64,000 nucleotides of DNA from Paenibacillus sp. JNUCC32. Its GTDB lineage: Bacteria; Bacillota; Bacilli; Paenibacillales; Paenibacillaceae. The notes under the pieces were generated by a model that saw only the letters and a list, made by a program, of their open reading frames with translations, made no database searches and was not told where the DNA came from. Shown here one piece after another: positions 51,673 through 61,146 of the stretch (positions within the stretch are counted from its first letter, which is position 1; each line of letters begins with the position of its first letter). The position numbers were made by a program, and so were the translations under genes. The stretch lies in NCBI RefSeq assembly GCF_014863545.1, contig NZ_CP062260.1, forward strand, positions 2,604,001 through 2,668,000, written 5' to 3'.

Positions 51673-52893
51673 CTAAAGCGAACCGGAGACGATGCTGCCC
51701 TTAAACATCGTCGCCACGCGCTTCGATCTTCTGGCAATGGCTTCGGCGGAACAAGAAGCTTCGACAAACACGATGCTGGCGGCGTCCCCGACCTGCGGCC
51801 ATATCTGCTCGCCATCCGGACCAAGCGGCGTCATGCCGCCGGTGATATATTGAAGCGTACGTGCCAAAGAGCGTTCATCCACCCATCGGGACACCTCAGC
51901 CAGCCGGCCCGCGCGTTCCAGCACGTCCCCGTTTCCGAAAGGCGACCACACGTCAAAAATGTTATCGCATCCGACGGCTACCTCTACGCCGCACTCATGC
52001 AGCAAACCGACCGGCGGCATGTTGCGACCGATCGGCACGCTCGAAATAATGGCAACCCCTGCATCAGCCAGCATTTCCCCCATTTCGATGGCTTGCGGCG
52101 TCGGGATATCGCCGAGTCCGAATGCATGGCTAATCGCCACTTTGCCCTGCAGGCCCGCCTCGATGGTCAGCTGTGCCAACCGCTTCATGGTGAAGGTTCC
52201 CAGATGATGGGCATCGTGCAAATGCAGGTCAATTCCCGCATTCGCCTCCACGGCAAGCTCTACCATTTCCTGCAGGGAAGCTTCGATATCACCATCCACC
52301 GTCGCCGGGTCCACCCCGCCTACCAAGCCTGCTCCGCCGCGAAGTGCTTGTCTCACCCATTCCTTTGACTTCGAGCGCAGCAAACCATGCTGAGGAAAAG
52401 CTACGATCTCGTAGGATAACTTTCCTTCAAATGCGCGTAATGCTTGTTGAACCGCTTCGAAGTTAGCCAAACCCGCTTCCGGATAAATATCGACATGCGT
52501 TCGTACATGCGTCACCCCGGACTCCAGGTACATCTGAAGCAGGCGTTCCGCACGGTCCTGCGTCCGGGTATCCAGGGCCGGAAGCGTTGCTTTCTCGATA
52601 TCCAAACGCTCGAAAATGCTGGAGACCGGCGTTACGGATCGCCACCGGTCACCGAGCAGCGTTTTATCCAAATGGCAGTGCTTTTCGGTAAAGGACGGCA
52701 GAAGCAATACACCCTTCACGTCGTGTTGCGGCCATGAATCCGTGATGGTCTTATCGGATGACACGATCTTCGCAATGTTCCCGTCCTCTATGAATACGTG
52801 GCAAATCTCCGTTTTTGTTCCCGTAATAACGCCTTCTTGAACTTCATAGCCGCTCTCTAAACGAGCATTCGTTAACCAAAATGCGGTACTCAT
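51673..52893 (-). CDS. Cytosine-deaminase-type amidohydrolase
   Basis: About 406 residues of metal-dependent hydrolase in the CodA/N-acyl-amino-acid hydrolase fold. Metal ligands are visible in EKHCHLDK (HxH), FPQHGLL, LHLHDAHH, the HAFGL motif and VGCDNI (Asp). It would deaminate or open a cyclic N-containing compound. I prefer the ATG giving MSTAFWL because AAAGGA lies nine bases upstream; an ATG two codons earlier is only three bases from it. It heads an operon with a two-component system. Confidence 0.82.
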   Translation of the reverse strand: MSTAFWLTNARLESGYEVQEGVITGTKTEICHVFIEDGNIAKIVSSDKTITDSWPQHDVKGVLLLPSFTEKHCHLDKTLLGDRWRSVTPVSSIFERLDIEKATLPALDTRTQDRAERLLQMYLESGVTHVRTHVDIYPEAGLANFEAVQQALRAFEGKLSYEIVAFPQHGLLRSKSKEWVRQALRGGAGLVGGVDPATVDGDIEASLQEMVELAVEANAGIDLHLHDAHHLGTFTMKRLAQLTIEAGLQGKVAISHAFGLGDIPTPQAIEMGEMLADAGVAIISSVPIGRNMPPVGLLHECGVEVAVGCDNIFDVWSPFGNGDVLERAGRLAEVSRWVDERSLARTLQYITGGMTPLGPDGEQIWPQVGDAASIVFVEASCSAEAIARRSKRVATMFKGSIVSGSL

Positions 52894-53000
52894 ATCCATC
52901 GTTCCTTTCCTTGCCAGATATACGATTATGCTATCATAGGAACATCTATATGGATAATATTAAAAAAATAGGATTCACTTAAGTTTTACATATATATATA

Positions 53001-53028
53001 AAAGAAAAGCCACCCGTTGAGGATGACT
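53001..53028 (-). terminator. Terminator after methyltransferase gene
   Basis: AGCCACCC pairs with GGATGACT allowing two G-U pairs on the RNA. A T-rich tail follows on the minus strand, about 33 bases past the stop at 53061. Confidence 0.6.
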
Positions 53029-53060
53029 CTTCTGGTGAAGACATGGAAGTAGCCATGAGG

Positions 53061-53822
53061 TTAAAGCTTTATGGCTCTTGTCGCAATAAAACTGTTTGCA
53101 TAGCGGTCCAGCAATTTCTCGCCTCCGAAGGAATCCTCGTATAACCCGGCAATCATAAATCCGGATTGAATCTGACCTCCCATTTGCTGTTCCAGCGTAT
53201 GTCCGAATTCCAATGCTACCCCGCTTCTCACAATCTCTTCTTCCGTCGCATAATCCAGTTCAGAATAGGGAAGGGTGTGCTTCACCCGAAGCGTGCCCTG
53301 TTCTTCCAGTTCCCAGTCGAATAAATAAAAGACCGGGTTCATAAAGCCGCTAATCATTATGCCGCCAGGCTTCAACACGCGATATGCCTCCTGCCAGACC
53401 GGCTGGATATCAGGCACGTAAAGGTTAGATACCGGATGAACCAACAAATCAAAGCTCTCCGATTCAAACATGCTTAAATCCGTCATCGAACCGAGAACCG
53501 TCCGAATGGACAATCCGTCCCGTTCAGCAACAAAGCGATCCTGCTCCAATTGAGATTCGGAGAAATCCAGCACGGTTACATTTGCTCCCGCAGCTGCCAA
53601 TACGGGTCCCTGCTGCCCTCCTCCAGAAGCTAGGCAGAGCACATTCTTTCCGTTTAGTTCCGGAAACCATTCTTTGGGCACAGGCTTGGTTGAAGTGACG
53701 ATAATAGACCAATCGCCCATTCTGGCTTTCTGGATTTCTTCGCTGCTTACAGGAACAGTCCACTGATTTTTCTGTTTGACTTTAAGCTCCCATTGGTCTT
53801 GGTTATGCTTGATAATCTCCAT
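53061..53822 (-). CDS. SAM-dependent methyltransferase
   Basis: A 253-residue class I methyltransferase. Motif I is VLCLASGGGQQGPVLA, an acidic residue follows in VTVLDFSESQ, motif II is FDLLVHPVSNLYV and motif III is RVLKPGGIMISGFMNP. The substrate is unknown; the type includes small-molecule methylases. AGGAG precedes the ATG. It is monocistronic, with a minus-strand neighbour starting 32 bp upstream. Confidence 0.85.
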   Translation of the reverse strand: MEIIKHNQDQWELKVKQKNQWTVPVSSEEIQKARMGDWSIIVTSTKPVPKEWFPELNGKNVLCLASGGGQQGPVLAAAGANVTVLDFSESQLEQDRFVAERDGLSIRTVLGSMTDLSMFESESFDLLVHPVSNLYVPDIQPVWQEAYRVLKPGGIMISGFMNPVFYLFDWELEEQGTLRVKHTLPYSELDYATEEEIVRSGVALEFGHTLEQQMGGQIQSGFMIAGLYEDSFGGEKLLDRYANSFIATRAIKL

Positions 53823-53854
53823 ATGCAGATCTCCTATTATTGAATCATGGGCTT

Positions 53855-54451
53855 TCAGCTTGTATTCACGGACCTTTGATCCAGCCAGGCTTCAAACTGT
53901 TCCGGCGTGCTTACGTTGTCTTCGAGAACCGCTGTATAAATATCGAAGCTTCGTACACTTTTTCCATATTCAGCAAGGCTTGCCCAACGATTTTTGATTC
54001 TCAAAATAGCTTCCCGGCGTTCTTGAGTCAGCCGTCCAGGCATCGTTATGATATGTTTCAAGTCAGGTTGTCTCTCCGGTTCATCCACGAACCAAATGTC
54101 CAAGGCCCATTCGTTACCGCGCTGTGATTTATATTTTAGTCCGATGTACAATCCATCGGGATACGCGGGATTCGTATTATAATCACCGGTATCGTTGATG
54201 AACTTCAGCTCCCGTACACCGGCTTGCAGCATGAGCTCCGATGCGATGTGTGCAGTTAATGGTTGATTCAGCCGGGAACATTTTACCGTCATGTCCAGGT
54301 CTCTCCATACCATCAATCCGAGGGCTGAGCTGCCGACACGCACCGGTTCGCCTGCTTGACTTAACAACTCGTAAAGTCGAAGTTCATCTGCTACCTCAGA
54401 AGCTTCCTCCTGGAGAGCCTCTTGTTGTAGTTGAAGTTCGCTTTCCGCCAT
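53855..54451 (-). CDS. Nucleotidyltransferase-like protein
   Basis: A 198-residue protein with a nucleotidyltransferase-fold signature: GSS at about residues 41-43 then DLDM (VGSSALGLMVWRDLDMTV), and later LDIWFVDEP. That is the minimal fold used by aminoglycoside and other small nucleotidyltransferases. The ATG at 54451 has AGAGGTGAACACCGT upstream. The neighbour at 54573-55547 is a phosphotransferase-like protein, but there is a 120-base gap. Confidence 0.72.
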   Translation of the reverse strand: MAESELQLQQEALQEEASEVADELRLYELLSQAGEPVRVGSSALGLMVWRDLDMTVKCSRLNQPLTAHIASELMLQAGVRELKFINDTGDYNTNPAYPDGLYIGLKYKSQRGNEWALDIWFVDEPERQPDLKHIITMPGRLTQERREAILRIKNRWASLAEYGKSVRSFDIYTAVLEDNVSTPEQFEAWLDQRSVNTS

Positions 54452-54572
54452 ACGGTGTTCACCTCTAATCATATCGTTGATATCTCATATGGTATCACCC
54501 GATCAGCGTGCTTTCCAAGGGATTGAATGCTTATAATTATCTTTCACGGATAAAGTGTGATTCGACATCGAA

Positions 54573-55547
54573 CTATACGGAATAAAATATGCGTGCACCC
54601 GACAAAAAAGGCGTGCAAAAATCGGCGCATAGCTTCGGCATTCGTTCACGCATCCATGCATGCACGGATTCATTCTCCAACTGAAAGACATAGTAGCCGA
54701 TAATGGCAAGCAGCATGAAACCTTCTAATAAAACGAGCTTATGTTGTCCCGTATGATCATTGCCATAATACCCTTTCAGGAATGTATCCCGAAGCTGTGA
54801 AGGAACCATCATGGCACCCATGGCAACATCCGTGTAATGGTACCCTGGTCCGAAAAAACCAAAATCGATAAAACTCAGTTCTCCATCTGAGGTCATGATG
54901 ATATTCCCCAAGCTTAAATCACCGTGGATAAGCCCCCAGGCCTCAACGTTACCACTGTCCACAAGGCGCGCGTTAACCAACGATATCGTTTCTTCAATAA
55001 CGGAAACATCGGAGGAAGTAAACAAATCTTTCGCCAATCCTTGCTTTATAACTTCAATCATATATAGATTGTAGTCTATCCCCTGACTCGGACGCTTGTC
55101 CAAGCCCTCCTGCTCGTATGAGCCATAAAATTTGTGTAGCTCTGCAATGCGAGTCCCCAGCTTCTCGACCAGTACCGGGTCGCTTACGTCATCCTTCTGC
55201 AAGTCTCTTCCTTCCAGCCAGGTAAGCACGGAGCTGTTCCAACGCTTCCCCTCGTGTTCGAAAATCGTGATCAATTCACCTTTCCGATTACGCATAGGCC
55301 TCTGGACAAGCAGATGATCCCAGCCTGACAAGTGCTCCAGCATATGCAGTTCGCCCAGCAGACCGTCGTAGGTATGCTGCTGACCAGCCATGCCTTCTTT
55401 TAGCGGTTGATGAATGCGCATCAGATATGTGCTTCCGTCATGGCCTACTACCTTGTACGTTCGATTTTCATTATGCCGAATAAAGGAAATTTCCGGTTCC
55501 CGGATGTCGTATTCATTCAAAATTTCCTGCAGCTGTTCATTTCGCAT
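54573..55547 (-). CDS. Aminoglycoside-phosphotransferase-like kinase
   Basis: A 324-residue APH/choline-kinase fold protein. It shows YLMRIHQP (ATP Lys region), the catalytic loop HGDLSLGNII and the Mg-binding FIDFGFFGPG. The late hydrophobic stretch VLLEGFMLLAIIGYYVF is typical of homoserine-kinase/CotS-like members. It may phosphorylate a small molecule or act in spore coat metabolism. AAGGAG precedes the ATG. Confidence 0.82.
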   Translation of the reverse strand: MRNEQLQEILNEYDIREPEISFIRHNENRTYKVVGHDGSTYLMRIHQPLKEGMAGQQHTYDGLLGELHMLEHLSGWDHLLVQRPMRNRKGELITIFEHEGKRWNSSVLTWLEGRDLQKDDVSDPVLVEKLGTRIAELHKFYGSYEQEGLDKRPSQGIDYNLYMIEVIKQGLAKDLFTSSDVSVIEETISLVNARLVDSGNVEAWGLIHGDLSLGNIIMTSDGELSFIDFGFFGPGYHYTDVAMGAMMVPSQLRDTFLKGYYGNDHTGQHKLVLLEGFMLLAIIGYYVFQLENESVHAWMRERMPKLCADFCTPFLSGARIFYSV

Positions 55548-55583
55548 TTGAAACTTCTCCTTATACTTCTGAAATGGAACCCG

Positions 55584-56147
55584 TCAGCCCTCCAGGAACG
55601 TATCGTCAAAATACGCTTTGAAATCCGGGTACAAAAATACTAGCGACTCTTTAAGTTCGGCCCGATCCGTGTGTTCTTCATCCAGATCAAACAATATTTC
55701 ATGTTCGATCTCATAGATGGCTCCGATTCCCTCGCCGGCCTCTCCACTTACATCGATACACCAGATCTTGCCGTATTCGGAATCCCAAGTGAAAGGGAGA
55801 TATCCCAGTCGGCACAACAAGGGATTGTACATGTTCCTGACGTTCTCCAGCGGCTCGTCTACCGGCTGTTCAGGTATGACGTCAAAGTAATGATGGTACG
55901 TGGAGATGAATGCTTTATACCACTCGGGAAAATTCAATCCATACGCTGCTTCCATCTCCCCAATCTGATCTTCGCTCACAATGGAAGGGACCAATTTCCA
56001 TATGGACCATTCCTCATCGGTATCAACGGACTTCATCTCCGCGGGAACGTCCGGCCGCATCCACCTGCAGAACCCATCCTCCGAAATTTCGCCGTATTTA
56101 GCGTAATAGGCCTCAAACCCTCGTTTGATATAATCGCGTATTTCCAT
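55584..56147 (-). CDS. SMI1/KNR4 (SUKH) family protein
   Basis: A 187-residue acidic protein with the SUKH core: QIGEMEAAYGLNFPEWYKAF, the central YLPFTWDSEYGKIWCIDVSG, and the tail FLYPDFKAYFDDTF. These proteins often provide toxin immunity, but no toxin is encoded here. AAGGAG lies just before the ATG. It starts 36 bp upstream of the phosphotransferase-like gene and may be cotranscribed with it. Confidence 0.85.
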   Translation of the reverse strand: MEIRDYIKRGFEAYYAKYGEISEDGFCRWMRPDVPAEMKSVDTDEEWSIWKLVPSIVSEDQIGEMEAAYGLNFPEWYKAFISTYHHYFDVIPEQPVDEPLENVRNMYNPLLCRLGYLPFTWDSEYGKIWCIDVSGEAGEGIGAIYEIEHEILFDLDEEHTDRAELKESLVFLYPDFKAYFDDTFLEG

Positions 56148-56325
56148 GTATAAAGTCTCCTTATGTAGAAAATCGTCCCTTTTTCATATATTACTATAAT
56201 CTATTTTCGGGTTATGATTAGATTCAATCTATTCTATTTTGTTTACAATTCAGAAACAATCCGGAGATTCTATCGATATAACTCTCTTATATACTCAATA
56301 GACAGCTAACGAGGAGGGACTACAC

Positions 56326-57111
56326 ATGCGCAATATTTTTATCAAAACAATCCTGCCATCCGTCATCATCGGTTCAGTCGTAACAAGTTTGGCTTTATCC
56401 GGGTTCCCGAACGGTTCCGGCTTGGATAAGGCGGAAGCGGCCGCAGCATCTTCTGCCAGCCTATCATTTTCGAAGTTTTTGGATAACAACGCCCCTAAAC
56501 GGACGCTGAGGTCGGTTAACGGGATAAATACGGTCACCAATCTGTCCAGCACGGTTGTGCTCGTCAACAAACAAAGAAATCTACCATCGAATTATGTACC
56601 GCAAGATTTGGTCGTACCCCAAATTCCGTTCAGCTTCTCGGGACCAAGCCCCAAAAAGCAGATGAAAAAAATAGCGGCGTCCGCGCTCGAAAAGCTGTTC
56701 GCTGCTGCCAAACGGGACGGGATCGACCTCAAAGCCGTATCAGGTTATCGTTCCTATGCAACCCAAAAAGCCATATTCGCGCGTAACGCCAGTATCAAGG
56801 GCGAGGCTGTCGCTAACAAAACAAGCGCACGCCCGGGGCAAAGCGAGCATCAGACCGGACTTAGCATGGATATTTCCAGTGCTTCCGTAGGCTATGCCCT
56901 GGAGCAAAGCTTCGGAAATACGAAGGAAGGCAAATGGCTGAAGGCCAATGCACCGAAGTACGGATTTATCATTCGTTATGGAAAAGGTCAGGAGAAATTA
57001 ACCGGATACTCTTACGAGCCTTGGCATGTACGCTATGTGGGCGTCTACATTGCCGGAGAAATTACGAGACAACAACTGACGCTGGAGCAGTATCTGGGTC
57101 AAGCCCGGTAA
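56326..57111 (+). CDS. VanY-type D-alanyl-D-alanine carboxypeptidase
   Basis: A 261-residue exported zinc peptidase that trims D-Ala from peptidoglycan stem peptides. The signal region ends near residue 38 (DKAEA). The catalytic motifs are SEHQTGLSMDI (SxHxxGxxxD) and EPWHVRYVG (second zinc His). GAGGAGGGA stands just before the ATG. It is single-gene, with a strong terminator after it. Confidence 0.9.
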   Translation: MRNIFIKTILPSVIIGSVVTSLALSGFPNGSGLDKAEAAAASSASLSFSKFLDNNAPKRTLRSVNGINTVTNLSSTVVLVNKQRNLPSNYVPQDLVVPQIPFSFSGPSPKKQMKKIAASALEKLFAAAKRDGIDLKAVSGYRSYATQKAIFARNASIKGEAVANKTSARPGQSEHQTGLSMDISSASVGYALEQSFGNTKEGKWLKANAPKYGFIIRYGKGQEKLTGYSYEPWHVRYVGVYIAGEITRQQLTLEQYLGQAR

Positions 57112-57129
57112 TCGCAAATTTTATAAAAG

Positions 57130-57154
57130 CGGGCCCAAACGGGTCCGTTTTTTT
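57130..57154 (+). terminator. Terminator after carboxypeptidase gene
   Basis: CGGGCCC-aaac-GGGTCCG hairpin followed by seven T, 18 bases past the stop. Confidence 0.9.
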
Positions 57155-57307
57155 CGTATGAAGTCTTCCGGTCGCGCCTTCTGAGGTACATCCGCATATT
57201 TTGCAGCGTTTCCTGCGGACAATGTACTCCGCTTGGACGAAGCACGTACATTACAGCAGTAGACAGGTTAGTTAGAGCTTACGATTTTCGCAAACGGGGT
57301 GAACAAT

Positions 57308-58771
57308 GTGCCTATCAAATCAGGGAAGCAGTACATCGAACGGATCGATCGGCAAAACATCAACCTTCGGTATAAAGGGGAGCTTATCCAGGGACCTTTA
57401 TCCAAGCACCCTGCATTCCAGGGTATCATTCAGACCCAAGCGGAGCTTTACGATATGCAAGGCGAAGCGTGTTATATCGAGCAGATGACGTACCCCTCGC
57501 CCGATACCGGAGAACGGGTGGGCCTGTCTTTTCTCCCGCCGAGGAATGCCGAGGATTTGCAGAAACGCAGATTGATGATGGAACTTTGGGCCAAGAGGCA
57601 CAACGGCTTTTTAGGCCGCTCTCCCGATTATATGAACACGGCGATCATGTCGCTGTACACGGCTGCCGATATACTGGAGGAACACAATCCGAAGTACGCG
57701 GAAAACCTCAGGGCCTATTACCGGTACTGTCGAGATCATGATATTACGTTATCCCATGCCTTCATTCAGCCCTATGCTTGTAAAATGTCCGGACAGCAAG
57801 ATGCTGCAGAGGACACGATTGCCGCCAAGGTGGTTGAGATCAACGATCAAGGCATGATCATAACCGGAGCTTTCATGATGGCAACGCAGGGAGCCACGTG
57901 CGAGGAAATGCTGGTATTCCCGTCGCCTTCGCCCACGTTGTTCCATAATGTCAATCCAACCGCATTCGCCTTTGCGGTACCGAACGATTTGCCCGGAATG
58001 ACGTTTATATGCCGTGAGAGCTATGGTGCCGCTTCTTCCTATGATTATCCCTTGAGCGCCAGATACGAAGAGATGGACGTTCTCGTCATCTTTGACCACG
58101 TATTGGTCCCGCATGACCGGATCTTTTATTATGGGGACGAGGCCTATGCCGGACGTTTATTCGGCGAGAGTCGCTTTCACACCCATATTGCCCATCAAAT
58201 GGCCACCCGTTATATCGCCAAAACCGAATTTATGCTTGGTTTGCTGGAGAGCTTGGCAGACGAGCAGAACGTTGGGCTCGAGCCCCAAATGATCGCGAAC
58301 GTTTCAAAAATCATTGCATATCTCGAGACCTTCAAAGCCCTGAGATTGGCTTCCGAACTGGGCGCCAGCCGGGATAAATTCGGTTATTTCGTTCCATCGG
58401 CGGGCCCGCTTACCGCATCCAGCATGTTATTCCCCCAACTTTATCCCGAGATGGTGGAGATGATACAGCTGCTGGGTTCCAGCGGCCTGATTATGATCCC
58501 TTCCGAAATGGACTTCCAGTCGGATTCAGGTCCTTACCTGAACCAATATTTAAAAGGCTCGACCACGGAGGCGCGGGATCGAATCGCCTTGTTCCGCCTT
58601 GCCTGGGAGCTTGGCGCAGGCTCTTTCGGGGGCCGTCAAACCCAGTTTGAACGCTTCTTCTTCGGAAATGCGCAGACGGTAGCCTATCGTATGTATAACC
58701 AGTTTGAACAGCATGAGCAGCTGCGGAACAGGATTCAGGATTTTATCGCCAAGAACGATACTTCATCATGA
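57308..58771 (+). CDS. 4-hydroxyphenylacetate 3-hydroxylase (HpaB) family flavoprotein
   Basis: A 487-residue FADH2-dependent monooxygenase or isomerase of the HpaB family. It has DYMNTAIMSLYTAADI, the acyl-CoA-dehydrogenase-like core with THIAHQMATRYIAKTEFM, and the late block FPQLYPEMVEMIQLLGSSG. Family members hydroxylate phenols or act as 4-hydroxybutyryl-CoA dehydratase-like enzymes. The usual reductase partner (HpaC) is not encoded nearby. I chose GTG at 57308, five bases after GGGGTGA; a GTG three codons earlier overlaps that site. Confidence 0.88.
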   Translation: MPIKSGKQYIERIDRQNINLRYKGELIQGPLSKHPAFQGIIQTQAELYDMQGEACYIEQMTYPSPDTGERVGLSFLPPRNAEDLQKRRLMMELWAKRHNGFLGRSPDYMNTAIMSLYTAADILEEHNPKYAENLRAYYRYCRDHDITLSHAFIQPYACKMSGQQDAAEDTIAAKVVEINDQGMIITGAFMMATQGATCEEMLVFPSPSPTLFHNVNPTAFAFAVPNDLPGMTFICRESYGAASSYDYPLSARYEEMDVLVIFDHVLVPHDRIFYYGDEAYAGRLFGESRFHTHIAHQMATRYIAKTEFMLGLLESLADEQNVGLEPQMIANVSKIIAYLETFKALRLASELGASRDKFGYFVPSAGPLTASSMLFPQLYPEMVEMIQLLGSSGLIMIPSEMDFQSDSGPYLNQYLKGSTTEARDRIALFRLAWELGAGSFGGRQTQFERFFFGNAQTVAYRMYNQFEQHEQLRNRIQDFIAKNDTSS

Positions 58772-58801
58772 TTTGACGGTTTGGATGATTAGGCAAGAAA
58801 A

Positions 58802-58830
58802 AAAGATGCGAGCCCATAACTCACATCTTT
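58802..58830 (-). terminator. Terminator after GH38-like gene, likely bidirectional
   Basis: AAAGATGCGAG / CTCACATCTTT stem with one mismatch, and A8 before it on the plus strand (U tract for the minus strand). It serves the convergent HpaB gene weakly and the minus-strand hydrolase strongly. Confidence 0.75.
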
Positions 58831-58855
58831 CCGTTTCATTACAAACACAATGAGC

Positions 58856-60940
58856 TCACGAATGGGAATGCAGGCTCAAGCGGAACCGATACCTCATGTC
58901 GTCTTCGAACCACATCATAAAGTTTGTCCCCCATACGTTGTTGTGCAGGTTGAAATGAAATCCGCCGGTCAACGGAGCATAGGAGTTGTCGAATTGCAGC
59001 AGCCTCGGTTCCCCCGGACACACAAGCGGCGCGTCCAAGGATTCAATGACCGCCGTTCCGTCCGCCCCCTCATAATATAAGCCCGAATTGATGCCATGCA
59101 TGTTCCGGTTGCCGTCCTTGACGACGGATAACGGAGATATCCGCATTCCCAGCTTATCCATCGACCATGCGTGAGGATTATCCACAAGCGGCACAAACGA
59201 TAACCAGCTTGCTTCCGGTAGACGGCATGCCGGTTTGCCCATCCAGCTTAGGCATACCTCAATGACGGGCTCATTCGCATGGAACGAATAGAATACGTTA
59301 ATTTGGCGTGGAGCCCCGTACTGATTGCTGAGAACCTCCGGCAGCTTCATTTCTGCGGTCACGATATCATAATCGGCATGCCTCTCCAGGTGCAGTGTTC
59401 GCAAGGACGCGGTGTACCGCTGATGCTCCGGCCTCGGTTTGACATACTCGATTCCCGGCTTGCCGAAATCGTTGTCCGCCCAGCCATGATGTATATCCAG
59501 ATTCGTCATGTATTCTTTGAAGAAACGGTTGTAGTTTTCTTGGCCGAAGGTTTCATACATATAAGTGCCAAGTCTCTGATGCTCTCCCGCCCATGCCTTT
59601 CCGGATTGATCCATCAATCGGTTAATCGAACCGTCGGCAGCGAAGCTCACCTGAAACTGGCCTAATTCGTAAAGCTCGTTCGTTTCGATCGGCTGTTTAT
59701 GCTGCACCGGCTCCGAGTTAAGGACGGTATGCTGCGGACTCATCCGATCCAGCTCGGTTCTCGCTTCAGCCGCTAGCGTCGTGGGCAGCGATTGAAGAGC
59801 TTCTTCAAGATAATCCCGCTGCTCCTGCCAGGAACTCTCGTAATGGCTGTACGATCTGGTGCCGTTTGCCTGCTGGCATAGGTAATCGAATTTCTTCCGT
59901 GTATTGTCTTCAACAATATCCCGTGCTCTTGCAGCGGCTAGATCAGCCGAGGAATAATTCACGAAATCGACGAGATACACGGAATTGTTCAGCCCCCAAG
60001 TATGCTCGGGAATCAACATCAGACGGTTGCAAAATCGAGCGTACGCCTCACTGTCCCTATCCAATCGACCAGCCTCGATCCAGCGATCCCGAAGCCTTAA
60101 CAATTCGCGGTAGCGGGCGATTTTCCAAGGATCCGAGGCAATCCCGTGTATCCAGGAGTCCCCGATCTCTTCGCTGACGACAGGCAATCGGTCTTTCACC
60201 GCTTGAAGCCGCGCGGCAAAAGCATCCAATGTCGAGGCCATGATCTCCGCCCCCGGATATTCCCGTCGCAGCTGTTCGAATAATGCCCGGATCTCCTCCA
60301 TCGTGGATGGACCATGATTATCGTGGGTATGGGCAAAATACAAGGCATCCTCCAGCCCTTCCATCTGATAGGGCTTACCATAACTATCTGCATAATGTAC
60401 GATAATCTCCGAGCCGTCGGAAGCACGCCATACAAACATCTCCGGCACCTTGGGATTTTTGGAGACCATGTTAACGCCTAAATGTAAATATTGTATGCCG
60501 TGTTTTGCCAGCAGAGGCACCATGGCTAGGGTATGGCCCGGAACGTCCGTCATTTTTGCGGCAATCGTGGTTTTTCCGTACTTTCGGTCCAAATCGCCCG
60601 AAATGGACAGCCCGAATTCGAATAAACCGGCATCCATGATCTCGGTATGCGTTGTAAACGGCAGCCCGTGCCAGACCATGCGTCCCTCCCCAATGGCTTT
60701 TTCCATGCGCGCCCGCATGTAGGGAGAAGCCGTTTGCAGAAATTCATGGATTAGCCATGAGCCGGTGGTCCATACGAATTTTACATCCCCCTCTTCATTC
60801 GCCAGCTGTTCGGACAGCTCCAAGGCCTGGGGTATGAAATGTTCCATATATCGGTCGATTACGTTCTTTCCCAAATCGGTAAACCCGATGTCCAGATGGG
60901 TCTTGAATACGACATGAACTCTTTTGATTGATGCTGCCAT
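58856..60940 (-). CDS. GH38-like (DUF5054) glycoside hydrolase
   Basis: A 694-residue protein with an alpha-mannosidase-like N-terminal barrel: HVVFKTHLDIGFTDL carries the His-x-Asp metal motif, then VWTTGSWLI, TDVPGHTLAMVPLLAKHGIQ and HTHDNHGPSTMEE. The C-terminal half is beta-rich. DUF5054 proteins are related to GH38/GH57 but their substrate is not established. No signal peptide is present. The preceding PhyH-HEAT gene ends before a terminator, so this gene probably has its own promoter near 61000. Confidence 0.8.
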   Translation of the reverse strand: MAASIKRVHVVFKTHLDIGFTDLGKNVIDRYMEHFIPQALELSEQLANEEGDVKFVWTTGSWLIHEFLQTASPYMRARMEKAIGEGRMVWHGLPFTTHTEIMDAGLFEFGLSISGDLDRKYGKTTIAAKMTDVPGHTLAMVPLLAKHGIQYLHLGVNMVSKNPKVPEMFVWRASDGSEIIVHYADSYGKPYQMEGLEDALYFAHTHDNHGPSTMEEIRALFEQLRREYPGAEIMASTLDAFAARLQAVKDRLPVVSEEIGDSWIHGIASDPWKIARYRELLRLRDRWIEAGRLDRDSEAYARFCNRLMLIPEHTWGLNNSVYLVDFVNYSSADLAAARARDIVEDNTRKKFDYLCQQANGTRSYSHYESSWQEQRDYLEEALQSLPTTLAAEARTELDRMSPQHTVLNSEPVQHKQPIETNELYELGQFQVSFAADGSINRLMDQSGKAWAGEHQRLGTYMYETFGQENYNRFFKEYMTNLDIHHGWADNDFGKPGIEYVKPRPEHQRYTASLRTLHLERHADYDIVTAEMKLPEVLSNQYGAPRQINVFYSFHANEPVIEVCLSWMGKPACRLPEASWLSFVPLVDNPHAWSMDKLGMRISPLSVVKDGNRNMHGINSGLYYEGADGTAVIESLDAPLVCPGEPRLLQFDNSYAPLTGGFHFNLHNNVWGTNFMMWFEDDMRYRFRLSLHSHS

Positions 60941-61146
60941 GCATGACCGCCTCCTTCAACAATGATCGGCTAATGCCGAACTTTGAGCCCATTTTACTAG
61001 AGCGCATCGAGCAAGTCTTTGCATGATAGGGTCATGCTTTTGCAAAATAAGGACACCTAGCGTGAATAGAGCCAGAGCACGGGCATGCCGAAAAGCCCTC
61101 TCATTTCGGCTTGGAATGAGAAGGGCTTGAAAGGAAAATACGGATA
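60941..61146. other. Intergenic region with dyad and TTTTGCAAAA palindrome
   Basis: It contains the terminator at 61093-61128. It also has a GCATGA-taggg-TCATGC dyad at 61021-61037 followed directly by the palindrome TTTTGCAAAA (61038-61047), which lies 97 bases upstream of the GH38-like start. Confidence 0.5.
61093..61128 (-). terminator. Terminator after PhyH-HEAT gene
   Basis: AAGCCC and CTCATT arms pair with AATGAG and GGGCTT across a nine-base loop. The minus transcript then runs into TTTT, about 20 bases past the stop. Confidence 0.7.
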
